Positions 11,501 through 20,791 are shown, counted from the stretch's first letter. The stretch: DNA of 64,000 bases from CAVXWV01 sp963695415 (GCA_963695415.1 CAVOGL010000007.1:620001-684000); one strand, 5' to 3'. A program made the numbers and translations. Notes: generated by a model not told the origin, from the letters alone.

Positions 11501-11807
11501 TGATGAGATTCTCATAACAATACTAGGAAAAGTATTTACGAATTGGACCCAGGATAAATCCATCCTCATTGAAGTTTTGACCCACGGCAGGGAAATGATC
11601 ATGGAAAAATTGGATGCTTCAAGGACAATTGGTTGGTTTGTTACTTCCTACCCGCTGCAGGTCGCCTTTGATGAAGATCTCACGATTGAGAAAAATGCAT
11701 TGTTGACCCAGGAGCTTTTATCACGGATAAAAGATAATGGTATTCATTTTGGATTGCTCAGGTATTTGTGTGCGGATGAAGAAATTCAATATCCGGCTGA
11801 GGCATAA
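8547..11807 (+). CDS. Nonribosomal peptide synthetase, module A-T-E (end of C3, A3, carrier, epimerisation domain)
   Basis: This is the continuation of the synthetase that starts at 985. Residues 1-120 finish C3. A3 carries YTSGSTGNPKG near 300 and YGPTETT. Its pocket, aligned by eye to GrsA, reads DAVTIAGVAK, which I cannot match to one amino acid; it is closest to aromatic-type codes. The carrier motif is FFEIGGDSIL (Ser691). GGDS rather than GGHS is the form typical of carriers that feed epimerisation domains. The last part, about 730 onward, is condensation-like with HHLIFD at 873-878 and HFGLLRYL near the end, as in epimerisation (TIGR01720-type) domains. The third residue is therefore probably presented in D form. 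The first codon of this open stretch is inside C3, not a true start. The frame breaks again near 11806. Confidence 0.94.
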   Translation: MCVNRTLGAYAHQDMPFENLVSSLNVERDMSHSPIFQVMFVLQNAPRKKIQIGDDLGFELIDIYDQLARYDLTFTVIEDENSIQMAVEYNSDLFNQDTIQRMLDHFTLIMNGVVSDPTIPIGSINLLSEEERELTLIDWNRTDRMIPAYENTISRFEEIVDRYPEKDALIFSGRERMALTYEQLDKRSNQLAHYLLSEGIKPELFVAVYTERSLEMIVGILGIMKAGGAYIPIDPRYPQSRIEYMLNDAQPELIITQHSLQNSIDHLDILSICLDTEWEKISKFDDTRINVIKSLDQLAYVIYTSGSTGNPKGVLLRHQGLLNLIFAVQDSTGISDDDKLLQFAAFSFDASVVDIFLALGWGMTLCLAPQEIISSALDLHKLIIDEEISIVTLPPSMLAVMPDENLESLRIVISAGEACKKEIVDRWAPGRRFINGYGPTETTVAATMGDCFAEDQHPPRIGKPILNFQVYVVDENLQPVPIGVPGELVVGGVGLARGYLNRPELTKEKFVPDPFTNDQAKKIYRTGDRVRWCVDGTIEYLGRIDEQVKIRGFRIELGEIEENILSVDGILQAVVVKVANEEAGDRLVAYLVVEHPDDFSIETLRSHLRSNLPEYMVPATFNILDVLPLTPSGKIDKKNLPVPEFSHREVGEDFAYPVTEDEITLAGIWAKLIKLDRISIDDNFFEIGGDSILSIHMITLANDAGIDITPRQVFRFPTIRTLLANAGSDSIDAEQGLVSGRAPLSPIQERFFLNNWKNPNHMNVSLMLAVFDKLDRSLLETTLKVLIQHHDILRARFYEDTNGWGLWIDDRLDETPFVYQEIVGVDDTDLVGIIETTASQHQMDFNITQPPLMKVVLIRLEEGVPDRLLFVFHHLIFDPVSLRIFLNDFMSVYAQLSSSNDPVLPPKTTSVLQWNKALVEFAQSERVKSQIDFWESMYQNFNPLSVDMENGSNLVLDSRNISATLDAEITSTIIQRIRKDFKVSVDEILITILGKVFTNWTQDKSILIEVLTHGREMIMEKLDASRTIGWFVTSYPLQVAFDEDLTIEKNALLTQELLSRIKDNGIHFGLLRYLCADEEIQYPAEA

Positions 11808-12087
11808 ACCTAAACCGGATATTATGTTTAATTACCTTGGTCAATTCGACCAGATGAGTATGGATGAGGGTAATGAAGGAGCAATCCCCGCTGTCCCTGC
11901 GACCGAAAATAAAGGTGCAGATCAACATCCGTATGATGAGCGCGAGTCAAAAATAAATATAATCGCTTCCATCACATCAGGTGAGTTGAATGTTTCAATT
12001 GGGTACAGTCAGGGTCAGTACAGGGAAGAAACTATCCGTAGACTTGTCGATGATTTTATGACCGAACTAAAGAATCTGGCGATGTAA
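11806..12087 (+). pseudogene. C-terminal tail of the NRPS epimerisation domain, shifted frame
   Basis: After the stop at 11805-11807 the neighbouring frame continues with KPKPDIMFNYLGQFDQ, the conserved NYLGQFD end of epimerisation domains, then an acidic stretch and INIIASITSGELNVSIGYS up to a stop at 12085-12087. Dropping one T at about 11804 fuses the two in frame (AEAKPKPDIMFNYLG). The intact synthetase would span 985-12087 and end right here, with no terminal thioesterase or reductase domain. Confidence 0.85.
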
Positions 12088-12160
12088 AAAGGAATATCTG
12101 GAAATTTTGGGTATCAGCTGATTCATCAACAATGGTAAAGAAATATGCAAAATAGAGAAA

Positions 12161-12907
12161 ATGCCTGGCTTACATATTCCCCGGAAGAATAAAAATCCTC
12201 GCCTGCGATTGTTTTGTTTCCCTTACTCGGGTGCAAATGCATCCTTGTATTATCCCTGGGCAGACGTACTGCCAGAAGCGATCGAAGTTTGTTCGTTACA
12301 ATACCCAGGGCATGGAAACAGAGTGGCGGAGCCTTTGACCAATCGATTAAGTGAATTGGTCGAACAAACTATTTCTGTACTGAAACCTGAAATTAATTTT
12401 CCATATGCATTTTTTGGGCATAGTTTGGGAGCGCTTTTAGTTTTCGAGCTGACCAGGCAGCTGCAATCGTCCGGTGAAAGGTTACCCGACATCCTCATTG
12501 TTTCAGGTCATGGAGCGCCACAATTACCAGATCGAAATCCGACTTTACACATCTTATCGGATGGAGATTTTATGGACAAGATCGTTTCCCTTGGAGGAAT
12601 GGATGCAGGTGTGGTTGAGAATAGGGAATTGATGGATTTGATATTGCCGGCATTAAAAACAGATTTTGAAGTATGTGAAACATATAAATTCAAGCCTGGG
12701 CTGAAATTAAATTGTCCTATATCAGCTTATGGGGGTTTAGAAGATCCATACGTAACAAGAGATGAATTGGCAGCCTGGGAACAGCAAACCTGCAGGCAAT
12801 TTTTGGTAAGGATGTTTCCCGGAAACCATTTTTATTTGAATTCATCGCGCCACTTACTCTTGCAGACGATAGCACGAGAACTTAGTCAGTTTCTGGGCAG
12901 GGCTTGA
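12161..12907 (+). CDS. Type II thioesterase of the NRPS locus
   Basis: A 248-residue alpha/beta hydrolase of the GrsT/SrfAD family, the usual length for stand-alone type II thioesterases. The N-terminus reads LFCFPYSGANAS, typical of the family. The nucleophile motif is GHSLG with Ser88, the acid is Asp195 in LEDPYV and the base is His223 in GNHFYL, so the triad is complete. In the known family these enzymes hydrolyse wrong or stalled acyl groups off carrier domains. Here there is no thioesterase domain in the synthetase, so it may also take part in product release; that is inference. It lies 73 bases after the NRPS and 18 before the phosphopantetheinyl transferase, on the same strand. Confidence 0.94.
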   Translation: MPGLHIPRKNKNPRLRLFCFPYSGANASLYYPWADVLPEAIEVCSLQYPGHGNRVAEPLTNRLSELVEQTISVLKPEINFPYAFFGHSLGALLVFELTRQLQSSGERLPDILIVSGHGAPQLPDRNPTLHILSDGDFMDKIVSLGGMDAGVVENRELMDLILPALKTDFEVCETYKFKPGLKLNCPISAYGGLEDPYVTRDELAAWEQQTCRQFLVRMFPGNHFYLNSSRHLLLQTIARELSQFLGRA

Positions 12908-12925
12908 TTTGGACGAGTTGAATTG

Positions 12926-13624
12926 ATGGTAGAAAGAAATCATCTGGTTATTTGGAGATTACAACTGGATTACCAAAGTGGTGAACTCAACCAATATAAA
13001 TCATTGTTGTCATCCAGTGAATTGATCAAATCGGAAAAGTTTCATTTTGATAAAGATCGAAATCGCTTCATTATTTCCCATGGCGTATTGCGAAAAATAT
13101 TGAGTACTTACACCGGATTAAGACCTGAAGAAATAAAAATTTCCGAAAATCGTTATGGAAAGCCATTCGTTCAACCAGGGACAGCAGATAATGATATCCG
13201 TTTCAATATTTCACATTCTCACCGTGGAGTATTATTGGCGTTTTCGTCAGGGATAGAACTGGGAGTTGACCTGGAATTTCAACGGTCTGATTTTCCGACA
13301 CTTGACATAGTAAAGAGGTTTTTCTCGGAAAGAGAGATTGCAGATTTTTTATCTGTTGCCGTAAGTGATCGTGTACAGGCTTTCTACAATTGTTGGACCA
13401 GGAAAGAAGCTTATATTAAAGCCAGGGGAATGGGTTTATCGATTCCTCTGGAAAGTTTTGATGTCAGCCTTATCCCAGGTCAACCAGCTGAACTTAGGAA
13501 AGCACCAGACGATGGAATTGCTGGAGAGTGGAGAGTTATGGATTTAAACGTTTGGGGTGGGTATTCAGGGGCGATATGTATCGAAAAGGAGGTGGTATCA
13601 ATCAAGGTTCAGGATTGGGAGTAA
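12926..13624 (+). CDS. Sfp-type 4'-phosphopantetheinyl transferase
   Basis: The enzyme transfers phosphopantetheine from CoA to the carrier-domain serines and so switches the NRPS on. The 232-residue length fits the Sfp/Gsp group. Visible motifs are FNISHSHRG, the Mg2+-binding GVDLE (Asp115, Glu117) and WTRKEAYIKARGMGL with Glu161. The start is taken as ATG 12926; an in-frame TTG sits just before it. It is 18 bases after the thioesterase gene and is very likely cotranscribed. A dedicated activating enzyme inside the locus supports the view that this is a self-contained biosynthetic cluster. Confidence 0.94.
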   Translation: MVERNHLVIWRLQLDYQSGELNQYKSLLSSSELIKSEKFHFDKDRNRFIISHGVLRKILSTYTGLRPEEIKISENRYGKPFVQPGTADNDIRFNISHSHRGVLLAFSSGIELGVDLEFQRSDFPTLDIVKRFFSEREIADFLSVAVSDRVQAFYNCWTRKEAYIKARGMGLSIPLESFDVSLIPGQPAELRKAPDDGIAGEWRVMDLNVWGGYSGAICIEKEVVSIKVQDWE

Positions 13625-13731
13625 ATATAAGGATATTTTAAATATTGATCAAGTATAATGGGGGGGATTAGGATAGAAGGAGTCCAATTGGTTTTACGCG
13701 CTATTATGGAATCAATATTATCAATTTGAAA

Positions 13732-14865
13732 ATGAACCAAGATAAACAAATTACCCTGAAACGTAATCGATCTAAAAATGGGGGCAACCCGGATTTCTAT
13801 GATTACATGATTCAACTTAACATGGTTGAAAAGGTTTACTTGATGGGCGGTTCCTCGTTCACTGCTTTGCGCGGGGTAAATTTGAAAATTGAAAAAGGAG
13901 AATTTGTTTCAGTTATCGGCAAGTCTGGAAGTGGTAAATCCACCTTATTGAATATGATCACAGGCATAGACCGCCCAACTTCAGGCGAAGTGATTGTAGC
14001 TGGAACACCTATCCATAATCTAAACGAAGGCAAAATGGCGGTATGGCGAGGGCGTCACCTTGGGATTGTGTTTCAATTTTTTCAATTGCTCCCGACACTT
14101 ACTGTATTAGAAAATATACTTTTACCGATGGATTTTAGTAAGAAATTTTCTGTGAAGGAACGTCGCGAGAGAGCGATGAGTTTACTCGAAGAAGTTGATC
14201 TGGTCGATCAGGCAGGGAAATTACCGGCTACATTATCCGGTGGTCAACAACAGAGAATCGCTATCGTTCGTGCGTTAGCCAATGATCCTTCATTAATAGT
14301 CGCCGATGAACCGACAGGTAATCTCGATACGAAAACAGCCGAATCGATTTTCCAGCTGTTTAATAAATTGGTCAGTCAGGGAAAAACTATCCTGACTGTT
14401 ACCCATGACCAAGATCTGGCGCAGAATGCATCACGGATAATTCACATTCAAGATGGTGAGATAACAGAAGATCTGAATCAATTCAGAAATGATGAAGTGG
14501 AACAATGGATTCAGGATACTGGGCGAAACGTACAGATTGATCTGGTAAAATCAGGTATAAGTGTAAAAACAAAAGAGACATCACAAGAACGGCAGTCATC
14601 CATAAGCGAGAATGACTATGATGGTAGGGTTCTTAAGATATTAGAGAACCAGGAAAATGCGATGAAGTTGCTTCGAGATGAGTTTTTCAAGGTATCCCAT
14701 AATGATCGTCAAATGGAGAACCTTTATTCGAGTGTGGTCAGGCAAGTGCAGATTCTTGTTGATAACGCTGATCCTGAAATTAAAAATAACGAAGCCAAAC
14801 GTCTATGGAAGATAGTCATGGATGCGACTGAACCATGGGCAAAGAAGATTGAAAGCGATCAATAG
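13732..14865 (+). CDS. ABC transporter ATP-binding protein, MacB/LolD type, with C-terminal extension
   Basis: The nucleotide-binding subunit has Walker A GKSGSGKST, Q-loop FQFFQLLP, signature LSGGQQQR, Walker B LIVADEPTGNLD and the switch His in VTHDQ. This order and the FFQLLPTLT stretch are typical of the LolD/MacB class that powers FtsX-like permeases. After the usual 225 or so residues there is an extra C-terminal segment of about 130 residues, polar and probably helical, of unknown role. The start is uncertain: ATG 13732 adds a basic leader, whereas ATG 13807 (MIQLNMVEKVY) would give the canonical N-terminus. Its likely partners are the permease at 18410 and the adaptor at 20822; two unrelated genes lie between them. 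Confidence 0.93.
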   Translation: MNQDKQITLKRNRSKNGGNPDFYDYMIQLNMVEKVYLMGGSSFTALRGVNLKIEKGEFVSVIGKSGSGKSTLLNMITGIDRPTSGEVIVAGTPIHNLNEGKMAVWRGRHLGIVFQFFQLLPTLTVLENILLPMDFSKKFSVKERRERAMSLLEEVDLVDQAGKLPATLSGGQQQRIAIVRALANDPSLIVADEPTGNLDTKTAESIFQLFNKLVSQGKTILTVTHDQDLAQNASRIIHIQDGEITEDLNQFRNDEVEQWIQDTGRNVQIDLVKSGISVKTKETSQERQSSISENDYDGRVLKILENQENAMKLLRDEFFKVSHNDRQMENLYSSVVRQVQILVDNADPEIKNNEAKRLWKIVMDATEPWAKKIESDQ

Positions 14866-14888
14866 ATTATTTTGTTTGTAATGGACAT

Positions 14889-16244
14889 TTGATGGAATCA
14901 TCGTTCGACAGCATTGATAAAAAATCAGGAACTCCAAGGCTTACGGCTGGATGTCCTTTTTTGGGATTAATAGAGGATGCAGAGACACATTTTTCAACCC
15001 CGAGTCAGGGCAACTATTGCCACAAGGTTGATCCTTCCGAATCGATCAACTTCGAGCATCAGGAAAGTTTTTGTCTGTCAAATCAATTCAACACCTGCCT
15101 TATATTTCTGAATGATTGGGAGGGTGATTTACCCGAAACTATTCGAGGTGATGGTAAACCTGGGCAGTTGCATCCCGTACCTTTAGCAAAAGTGAAACAA
15201 AACGAGGCTGGGAAGGATGCAGGTTCGAATGCAAAAGAAATTGTCTCAGAAACCAGGTCACCGAGCAAAGGCATGGAATCCACAGGAAAATCTGGAAAAA
15301 GAACTGAAACACCAGACAGTTTGCCGTGGACAAGGTTACATGAAGAAGCGAGGAGTAGATATTTGGATTCCAAACCCAGAAACAAGGATCGATATATTTG
15401 GGCGGGATTAATCGTTGTTGCCAGCATTATATTCCTGGCGAGTTTGTGGGGACTGTACAATCGGTTTGGTGAACTGCAGACCCAGGCTGAGCTGTCCATG
15501 CTTTCTGCACGTACCCTCGCTGCTGTGACAGCAGATTTCCAATTAACCAAAGAAATGAATGCGACCGCTACCGCAAGAGCGCTTTTCTTTTTAACGGAGG
15601 ATACACCGACCCCAACTCTTACACCTGAAGACTCTGGTGAATCAGATCCTGCATCCCTGACTGAGACTGCTCAAGCACTTGCTGCCTTGGAAAACACTGT
15701 AAATTGTTCAGATATAGGCAGTTATTCATACGAGTTGGTGTCCGGACCAGAATTGAGTCCCAGACCAGGTTACGTGCACCTTTCCAGCGCTCCAGAGCCA
15801 ACCATCCAGGCAGCCTGGGTAATCAAGAACGATGGAGATTGTGATTGGGAACAGGTTGTTCTCAAGAATTCGGTGACCAATGAAAGTGTTGTTCCCATCC
15901 TTCAGCGAGAAGACATCGAGGTGGATTTAACCGATTTGCAACAGGTCATCAAATCAGGGGAAGAAATCGAGGTGATTGTTCGATTTAAGTTGAATGATGC
16001 TGCGACAGTAAACCGGGATTGGCTGCTAATGGTGAATGGATTCAGTCTGTTTGAGCACTCGCACGTTGTTTTAAAGGTTGATAATTGGATATTTGTACAA
16101 ACTATAACGGCAACACCTACAACACCGCCGAAAAAACCACCTGAAAAAGCGACCCCAACCCCTAAACCTCGGTCAACCCCAACACCTGGGAAAGCGACAG
16201 AACCTCCTCCAACCAGAGAACCTGAGAGTTCGTTTATTGGGTAG
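14889..16244 (+). CDS. Membrane-anchored protein: N-terminal four-Cys module, one TM helix, NBR1 Ig-like domain, Pro-rich tail
   Basis: No enzyme function is visible. Residues about 20-75 hold a spaced Cys module: CPFLGL, then NYCHKV, then HQESFCLS, then NTCLIF, with conserved-looking PS and HQ. A charged, Gly/Ser/Lys-rich linker follows, then one transmembrane helix near 170-190 (IWAGLIVVASIIFLASLWGL). Outside the membrane there is a region like the Ig-like domain of NBR1 (AAWVIKNDGDCDW near 310) and a tail of TPTP and PPK repeats. The four Cys suggest a metal site on the cytoplasmic side if the N-terminus is inside; that is inference. I recall similar N-termini in Chloroflexota proteins but cannot search. 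It sits 23 bases after the ABC ATPase gene. Confidence 0.8.
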   Translation: MMESSFDSIDKKSGTPRLTAGCPFLGLIEDAETHFSTPSQGNYCHKVDPSESINFEHQESFCLSNQFNTCLIFLNDWEGDLPETIRGDGKPGQLHPVPLAKVKQNEAGKDAGSNAKEIVSETRSPSKGMESTGKSGKRTETPDSLPWTRLHEEARSRYLDSKPRNKDRYIWAGLIVVASIIFLASLWGLYNRFGELQTQAELSMLSARTLAAVTADFQLTKEMNATATARALFFLTEDTPTPTLTPEDSGESDPASLTETAQALAALENTVNCSDIGSYSYELVSGPELSPRPGYVHLSSAPEPTIQAAWVIKNDGDCDWEQVVLKNSVTNESVVPILQREDIEVDLTDLQQVIKSGEEIEVIVRFKLNDAATVNRDWLLMVNGFSLFEHSHVVLKVDNWIFVQTITATPTTPPKKPPEKATPTPKPRSTPTPGKATEPPPTREPESSFIG

Positions 16245-16282
16245 GATGACAAATTTCATTTTAACTATAGGATCAGATAATC

Positions 16283-18398
16283 ATGATAAATTTGAAAAAC
16301 AAACGCTCGCTGCTAAATCTGCGAAACGGCCTCACCATCGTTAATGATTTTGGTCGTTATTTTTGGTTTTGCCTGGAATATTATCCCTGTATTCAGAGCG
16401 TCACGACCTAAGTGAAGATGTTGCCGATGAAACGGACGCGGTTGTTTATGATGTGTATGGTGTTGAGATGCAGCAGACATATCCTGAAACCGGATTGACG
16501 CCAATGGCTGATGCAGGTATCACCATGATCCGCTACAACGGGGTTAAATGGTCTGAAGTGGAAGAGAATCCTGGGACTTACGATTGGTCAGTATTAGCTG
16601 GAGTTGGAAGACCAATTCTATTATGCGCTCAACAATGGAATTGATCTGGTCATTGTTGTCCGCAGCACACCTTCCTGGGCGCAAAAAGTGAGCGGATACA
16701 ATTGTGGTCCGATCGCAGAAAACAATATCAAAGATTTCGCCAATTTTATGAACGCCCTTGGTCACCCGGTACGGAGACTATATCAAGTTCTGGGAAATTT
16801 GGAACGAACCCGATGCTCCACTGGTTCAAGGTCAGACGGAAGCGGATGGTTATTCTGGATGCTGGGGTGATCCGTCAGACACCACTTATTATGGAGGCGC
16901 CTATTACAGCCAGATGCTGGACCAGGTATATGATGCCATCAAAGCCGCTGACCCGGATGCATTTGTGATGGTTGGCGGATTGATGATGAGCTGCGGTCCC
17001 AATGGAAATTGCTCGACGAACGACAAGAATATCCTGAAATTTGTCGACGGAATTTTGGCAGAACGACCAAACAGCAAGGGGCTGGGACGCAATTTCGATA
17101 TTATGACGTTTCACGCATATGATTACTATACAGGTGGGTATGGTAATTATAAAAATGATGCCTGGGGCACAAACCGGTCAAATACAGGACCGGTCACCAT
17201 CGCCAAAGGCGAATTATCTTTGGAATAAACTCTACGAATACCAGATAGATGGCAAATGGATGGTCAATTCGGAATTGGCTTTGATCTGTGATGGTAGTGC
17301 GAATCCTGGTGGATTTTGTGATAGCGATCCCATTCGAGGTGACGAAATCAATTTACATGGGTCAGGCATATTCCAGTGCGATCGCTACAAGGTTGTTCAG
17401 AGCTTTTTGGTACGGAGCACGAATGGGTTGGAGGAATACGGATATTCTCAATCTGGATTACACGCCCAAAGAAAAGATAGACAATGATAGGGCTGGACCT
17501 TATCCGACTCTACATTTTGGAAGGTCAATATTGGAAGGAGTAGTCGATGGGAGGCAGATTACGGAATATGGTTCTGGTATACAAGGGTATGCATTCGAGA
17601 TGCCGACAAAATATGTTTGGGTTTTGTGGTGGAGAGGATCAGGGAGTAGAGTCATTCAACTTGCCTGATGAACCAATCGCTGTCTACGATGTTGATGGTG
17701 ATCCGCAAACCTTAGCGACACAATATACTCTACGAGATACTACGGAACCATTCTTTATCGAATTTGAAAAACCGACCTTTCTTTTCGTACCTTTAACCGT
17801 TTATAAAGCGCCTAGTTTTTTGAATGGAAATTTTGATGCTTATACCGATTCGGTTCCGGATCATTGGGAATTTGTCAGTTGTGACGATGATGATTGCGAA
17901 AATGAAGGTCTGGATTATGCTTTGATTACCTTGGAGGATGATTCTGAAAAAATATTCGACGATGATGATGTCCCATTAGGAGAAGCCACCGTTCAGCTTG
18001 GTGGTACATATACCTGCAATGGGGGTGTCCCAATAGGTTATGCGAGTGTTAAACAAACGTTTATTGTGCCTTATGTGTCTGATGGATTGTCCATAAACCT
18101 GGAATTCAAATACATTATCTATACCAACGATAATGCTTCGAATAACAATTTCGACAGCCTTGAAGTCTTCATCCACAATCCGGATCCCAATCTCGAGTTT
18201 TGGGATGGTTCAACGACCCCAGCCTCATGTAATAGTTATAAGAGGGTGCCCCAGTCTGGTTGGAAAACAGGAACGATCGACTTATCGGACTATATTGGGG
18301 AGACGGTGACAATCGAATTCCGCAATTCGAATAAGCAGGATAAATACTACAACACGGTCTCTTACATCGATGATGTACACTTTGTTTATGGACCTTAA
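16283..18398 (+). pseudogene. Secreted or anchored clan-A-like glycoside hydrolase with C-terminal jelly-roll-type domain, disrupted by several frameshifts
   Basis: Joined across frames, the product starts with a basic leader and hydrophobic segment (MINLKNKRSLL, then ILVVIFGFAWNIIPVF). A TIM-barrel-like hydrolase follows: GITMIRYNGVKW, the acid/base motif FWEIWNEPD near 16790-16815, FDIMTFHAYDYY and a likely nucleophile Glu in MVNSELALICDG near 17265. The C-terminal part (about 17820-18398, NGNFDAYTDSVPDHWEF onward) resembles a carbohydrate-binding jelly roll. Frame changes fall near 16342, 16415, 16605, 16757, 17215, 17325 and 17655, and every one is a +1 shift, as if one extra base had been added each time. 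The largest uninterrupted piece is 17547-18398. The catalytic residues survive, which favours a recent or artefactual break. Its place inside the exporter operon hints at a role on a glycosylated product or envelope, but this is speculative. Confidence 0.8.
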
Positions 18399-18409
18399 AC
18401 CAACCTGAC

Positions 18410-20791
18410 GTGATAGCTCCTCGATGGCGAAAAATACTCCGTGATCTTTGGAGTAATAAATCGCGCACTCTCCTTGTGATCCTGTCGATAACCGTAGGTG
18501 TTGCCGCGCTGGGTATGGTTATCGGGACTTACAGCGTCATCTTGAATGATTTACCCGCGCAGTTTAAAAAAGTCATACCCGCACACGCCCAATTCTTTAT
18601 TTCGCCGTTTGATGATGAACTCGTTAGAGTAATCGAGAGCTTACCCGGGGTTGAGGCTGCTGAGGGAAGATACAGTTTCGATGTACGCGTCAAGGTGGGA
18701 GATGAGTGGAGGAAGTTACAATTAACCGTAATCCAGGATTTTAATCAAATAAAAATAAACCGGTTATTCCCATTTACCGGGAATTGGCCTCCATCTGAGC
18801 GACAGATTATCCTTGAGAGGACCTCGCTGCCACTTATCGAGTCGGATGTCGGTGACAGAATTACCGTTCAGACCCCTGAAGGTATTGAGCGCGAATTAGA
18901 GGTGGCGGGTCTGGCTCACGACTTAAAAAATCCAGCCAGTAACTTTACAGGACAAACTAATGGCTTTTTGGATTTTGCCACATTGGAATGGCTTGGCTAC
19001 CCGCGTGAGTTTAACCAGCTCTTGGTAACCGTTGAAGGAGAAAATCTAGATTATTTCGATGTTCGAGGGTTATCCTATGTCATCGAAGAAAAAATTACCA
19101 AGGGGGGGAGGACGGTATTCTCGACAATTATCCCGCCTCCCGATGAGCACTGGTTGATACCTTATATCACACCAATGGCATTGTTGCTCATGGTCATCGG
19201 ATTCATCATATTGTCAATCAGCGGGCTTCTGATCATTAACACGATTTCGGCTCTGTTGGCTCAACAAAAACGTCAAATCGGAATCATGAAAGCAATCGGT
19301 GCTCGATCCGGGCAAATTACAGGGATGTATATTTTCTCGATGGTTGTAATTGGTTTAATTTCGTTTGGGTTGGCTGTTCCTTTGGGTCGTGAAGGCACAA
19401 AATTATTGGTGAATTTTTTAGCTGGCTGGATTAATTTTGATATCGCTGAGTATGTCTATCCAACCGGCATTTACTGGTTTCAACTGGTTTTATGCGTTTT
19501 CCTGCCGGTCTTTGTTGCTATGTTCCCAATCAGAAATGCGTCGAAAATTACGGTGCTGGATGCAATAAATGATATTGGACTCGCTAACAACCAATATGGT
19601 GAAAACTGGTTTGACAGGTTCATAAGTTCCATCCGAATTTTGTCGAGACCTTTGATGTTATCCGTGCGTAATACATTCCGTAAACGTTCACGATTGGTCA
19701 TAACTCTATTGATGTTATCGTCCGCCAGCGCGATTTTTATGTCTGTTCTCAGCGTTTATTCTTCACTTGGGAAGACACTGGATGACGTGATGAATTATTA
19801 TGAGTTCGATATTGCGTTATTTTTTAGCCGGGAATACCGCTCTGATCAGCTTCTCTCAGAACTGAGTCGATTGCCCTATTTGGACAATGCAGAAACCTGG
19901 GGAATTGCAAATGCCAGGGTGATCAATGAGGATGATAGTGAAACAAATAATATATTATTTGTTTCTCCGCCTACGGATACGACGCTTATCCAACCTTCCG
20001 TATTGAAAGGCAGATGGTTGTTGCCTGAAGATGAGAATGCTGTGGTCATTAATACGGACGTTCTACGGGAAAAGCCAGGTTTGGATGTTGGCGATGTGAT
20101 CACCCTTAAAATTGATGGCGGAGAATCGGCGTGGAAAATTGTTGGCATCACTCGTTCGGTCATGACCGGACCCTGGATCTATGCAAACTACCCATATTTT
20201 GCCAGAAGGTTGGGTAGGTATGGGGTTTCCAGCGGTGTTTACATATCCTTAAAGGACCATAGCGTACAATCACAATACGAAAATGGGAAATTATTGGAGG
20301 AGCACTTCAGTGATGCCGGTTATAATATAAGTTCAATCAACCGGGTTTACGAGATGCGTGCCCTTGCAACCAACCAGTTCCGGGTTATTGTCGGTTTTCT
20401 TCTAGGAATGGCTATCCTGCTGGCATCAGTTGGGGGAATGGGGTTGGCTGGGACAATGAGTTTGAATATCCTGGATAGGACCAGAGAGATTGGTGTAATG
20501 CGAGCGATCGGCGCGTCCAACCGCACCCTTTATTCAATCGTCTTGTATGAGGGCATTTTAATTGGTATATTAAGTTGGATTATTGGGTTGGTTATATCGA
20601 TCCCAGTAAGTAAATTACTCAGTAACGCTGTAGGTGCAGGATTCTTACGGGCTCCATTGACATTAATTTATTCGGTTAATGGCTCGTTTTTGTGGCTGGT
20701 TTTATTATTGATCATCTCAATACTGGCAAGTTCTTGGGCAGCCAGAAGCGCCATAAAACTTCCGGTAAGGGAAATCTTAGCCTACGAGTAA
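18410..20791 (+). CDS. ABC transporter permease, FtsX/MacB type (duplicated FtsX domains)
   Basis: A 793-residue inner-membrane permease made of two FtsX-like halves. Each half has a membrane segment, an extracytoplasmic domain and three further helices (around residues 260-380 and 660-785). The start is GTG 18410, giving MIAPRWRKILRDLW followed by TLLVILSITVGVAALGMV as TM1. FtsX-typical stretches are QKRQIGIMKAIGA and TREIGVMRAIGASN. There is no fused ATPase, so the ATP-binding subunit at 13732 is the natural partner. The adaptor gene starts 30 bases downstream. MacB-type systems move peptides and lipopeptides out of the cell by mechanotransmission, which fits export of the NRPS product. Confidence 0.93.
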   Translation: MIAPRWRKILRDLWSNKSRTLLVILSITVGVAALGMVIGTYSVILNDLPAQFKKVIPAHAQFFISPFDDELVRVIESLPGVEAAEGRYSFDVRVKVGDEWRKLQLTVIQDFNQIKINRLFPFTGNWPPSERQIILERTSLPLIESDVGDRITVQTPEGIERELEVAGLAHDLKNPASNFTGQTNGFLDFATLEWLGYPREFNQLLVTVEGENLDYFDVRGLSYVIEEKITKGGRTVFSTIIPPPDEHWLIPYITPMALLLMVIGFIILSISGLLIINTISALLAQQKRQIGIMKAIGARSGQITGMYIFSMVVIGLISFGLAVPLGREGTKLLVNFLAGWINFDIAEYVYPTGIYWFQLVLCVFLPVFVAMFPIRNASKITVLDAINDIGLANNQYGENWFDRFISSIRILSRPLMLSVRNTFRKRSRLVITLLMLSSASAIFMSVLSVYSSLGKTLDDVMNYYEFDIALFFSREYRSDQLLSELSRLPYLDNAETWGIANARVINEDDSETNNILFVSPPTDTTLIQPSVLKGRWLLPEDENAVVINTDVLREKPGLDVGDVITLKIDGGESAWKIVGITRSVMTGPWIYANYPYFARRLGRYGVSSGVYISLKDHSVQSQYENGKLLEEHFSDAGYNISSINRVYEMRALATNQFRVIVGFLLGMAILLASVGGMGLAGTMSLNILDRTREIGVMRAIGASNRTLYSIVLYEGILIGILSWIIGLVISIPVSKLLSNAVGAGFLRAPLTLIYSVNGSFLWLVLLLIISILASSWAARSAIKLPVREILAYE

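Noticed and set aside
13624..13732. TATAAT at 13654-13659 as promoter of the ABC ATPase gene
   Set aside because: No acceptable -35 element 16-18 bases upstream; left out of the feature list.
15902..16252. Minus-strand Gly/Val-rich reading frame opposite the Pro-rich tail
   Set aside because: A mirror of the Pro/Thr-rich coding tail; low complexity and no ribosome-binding site.
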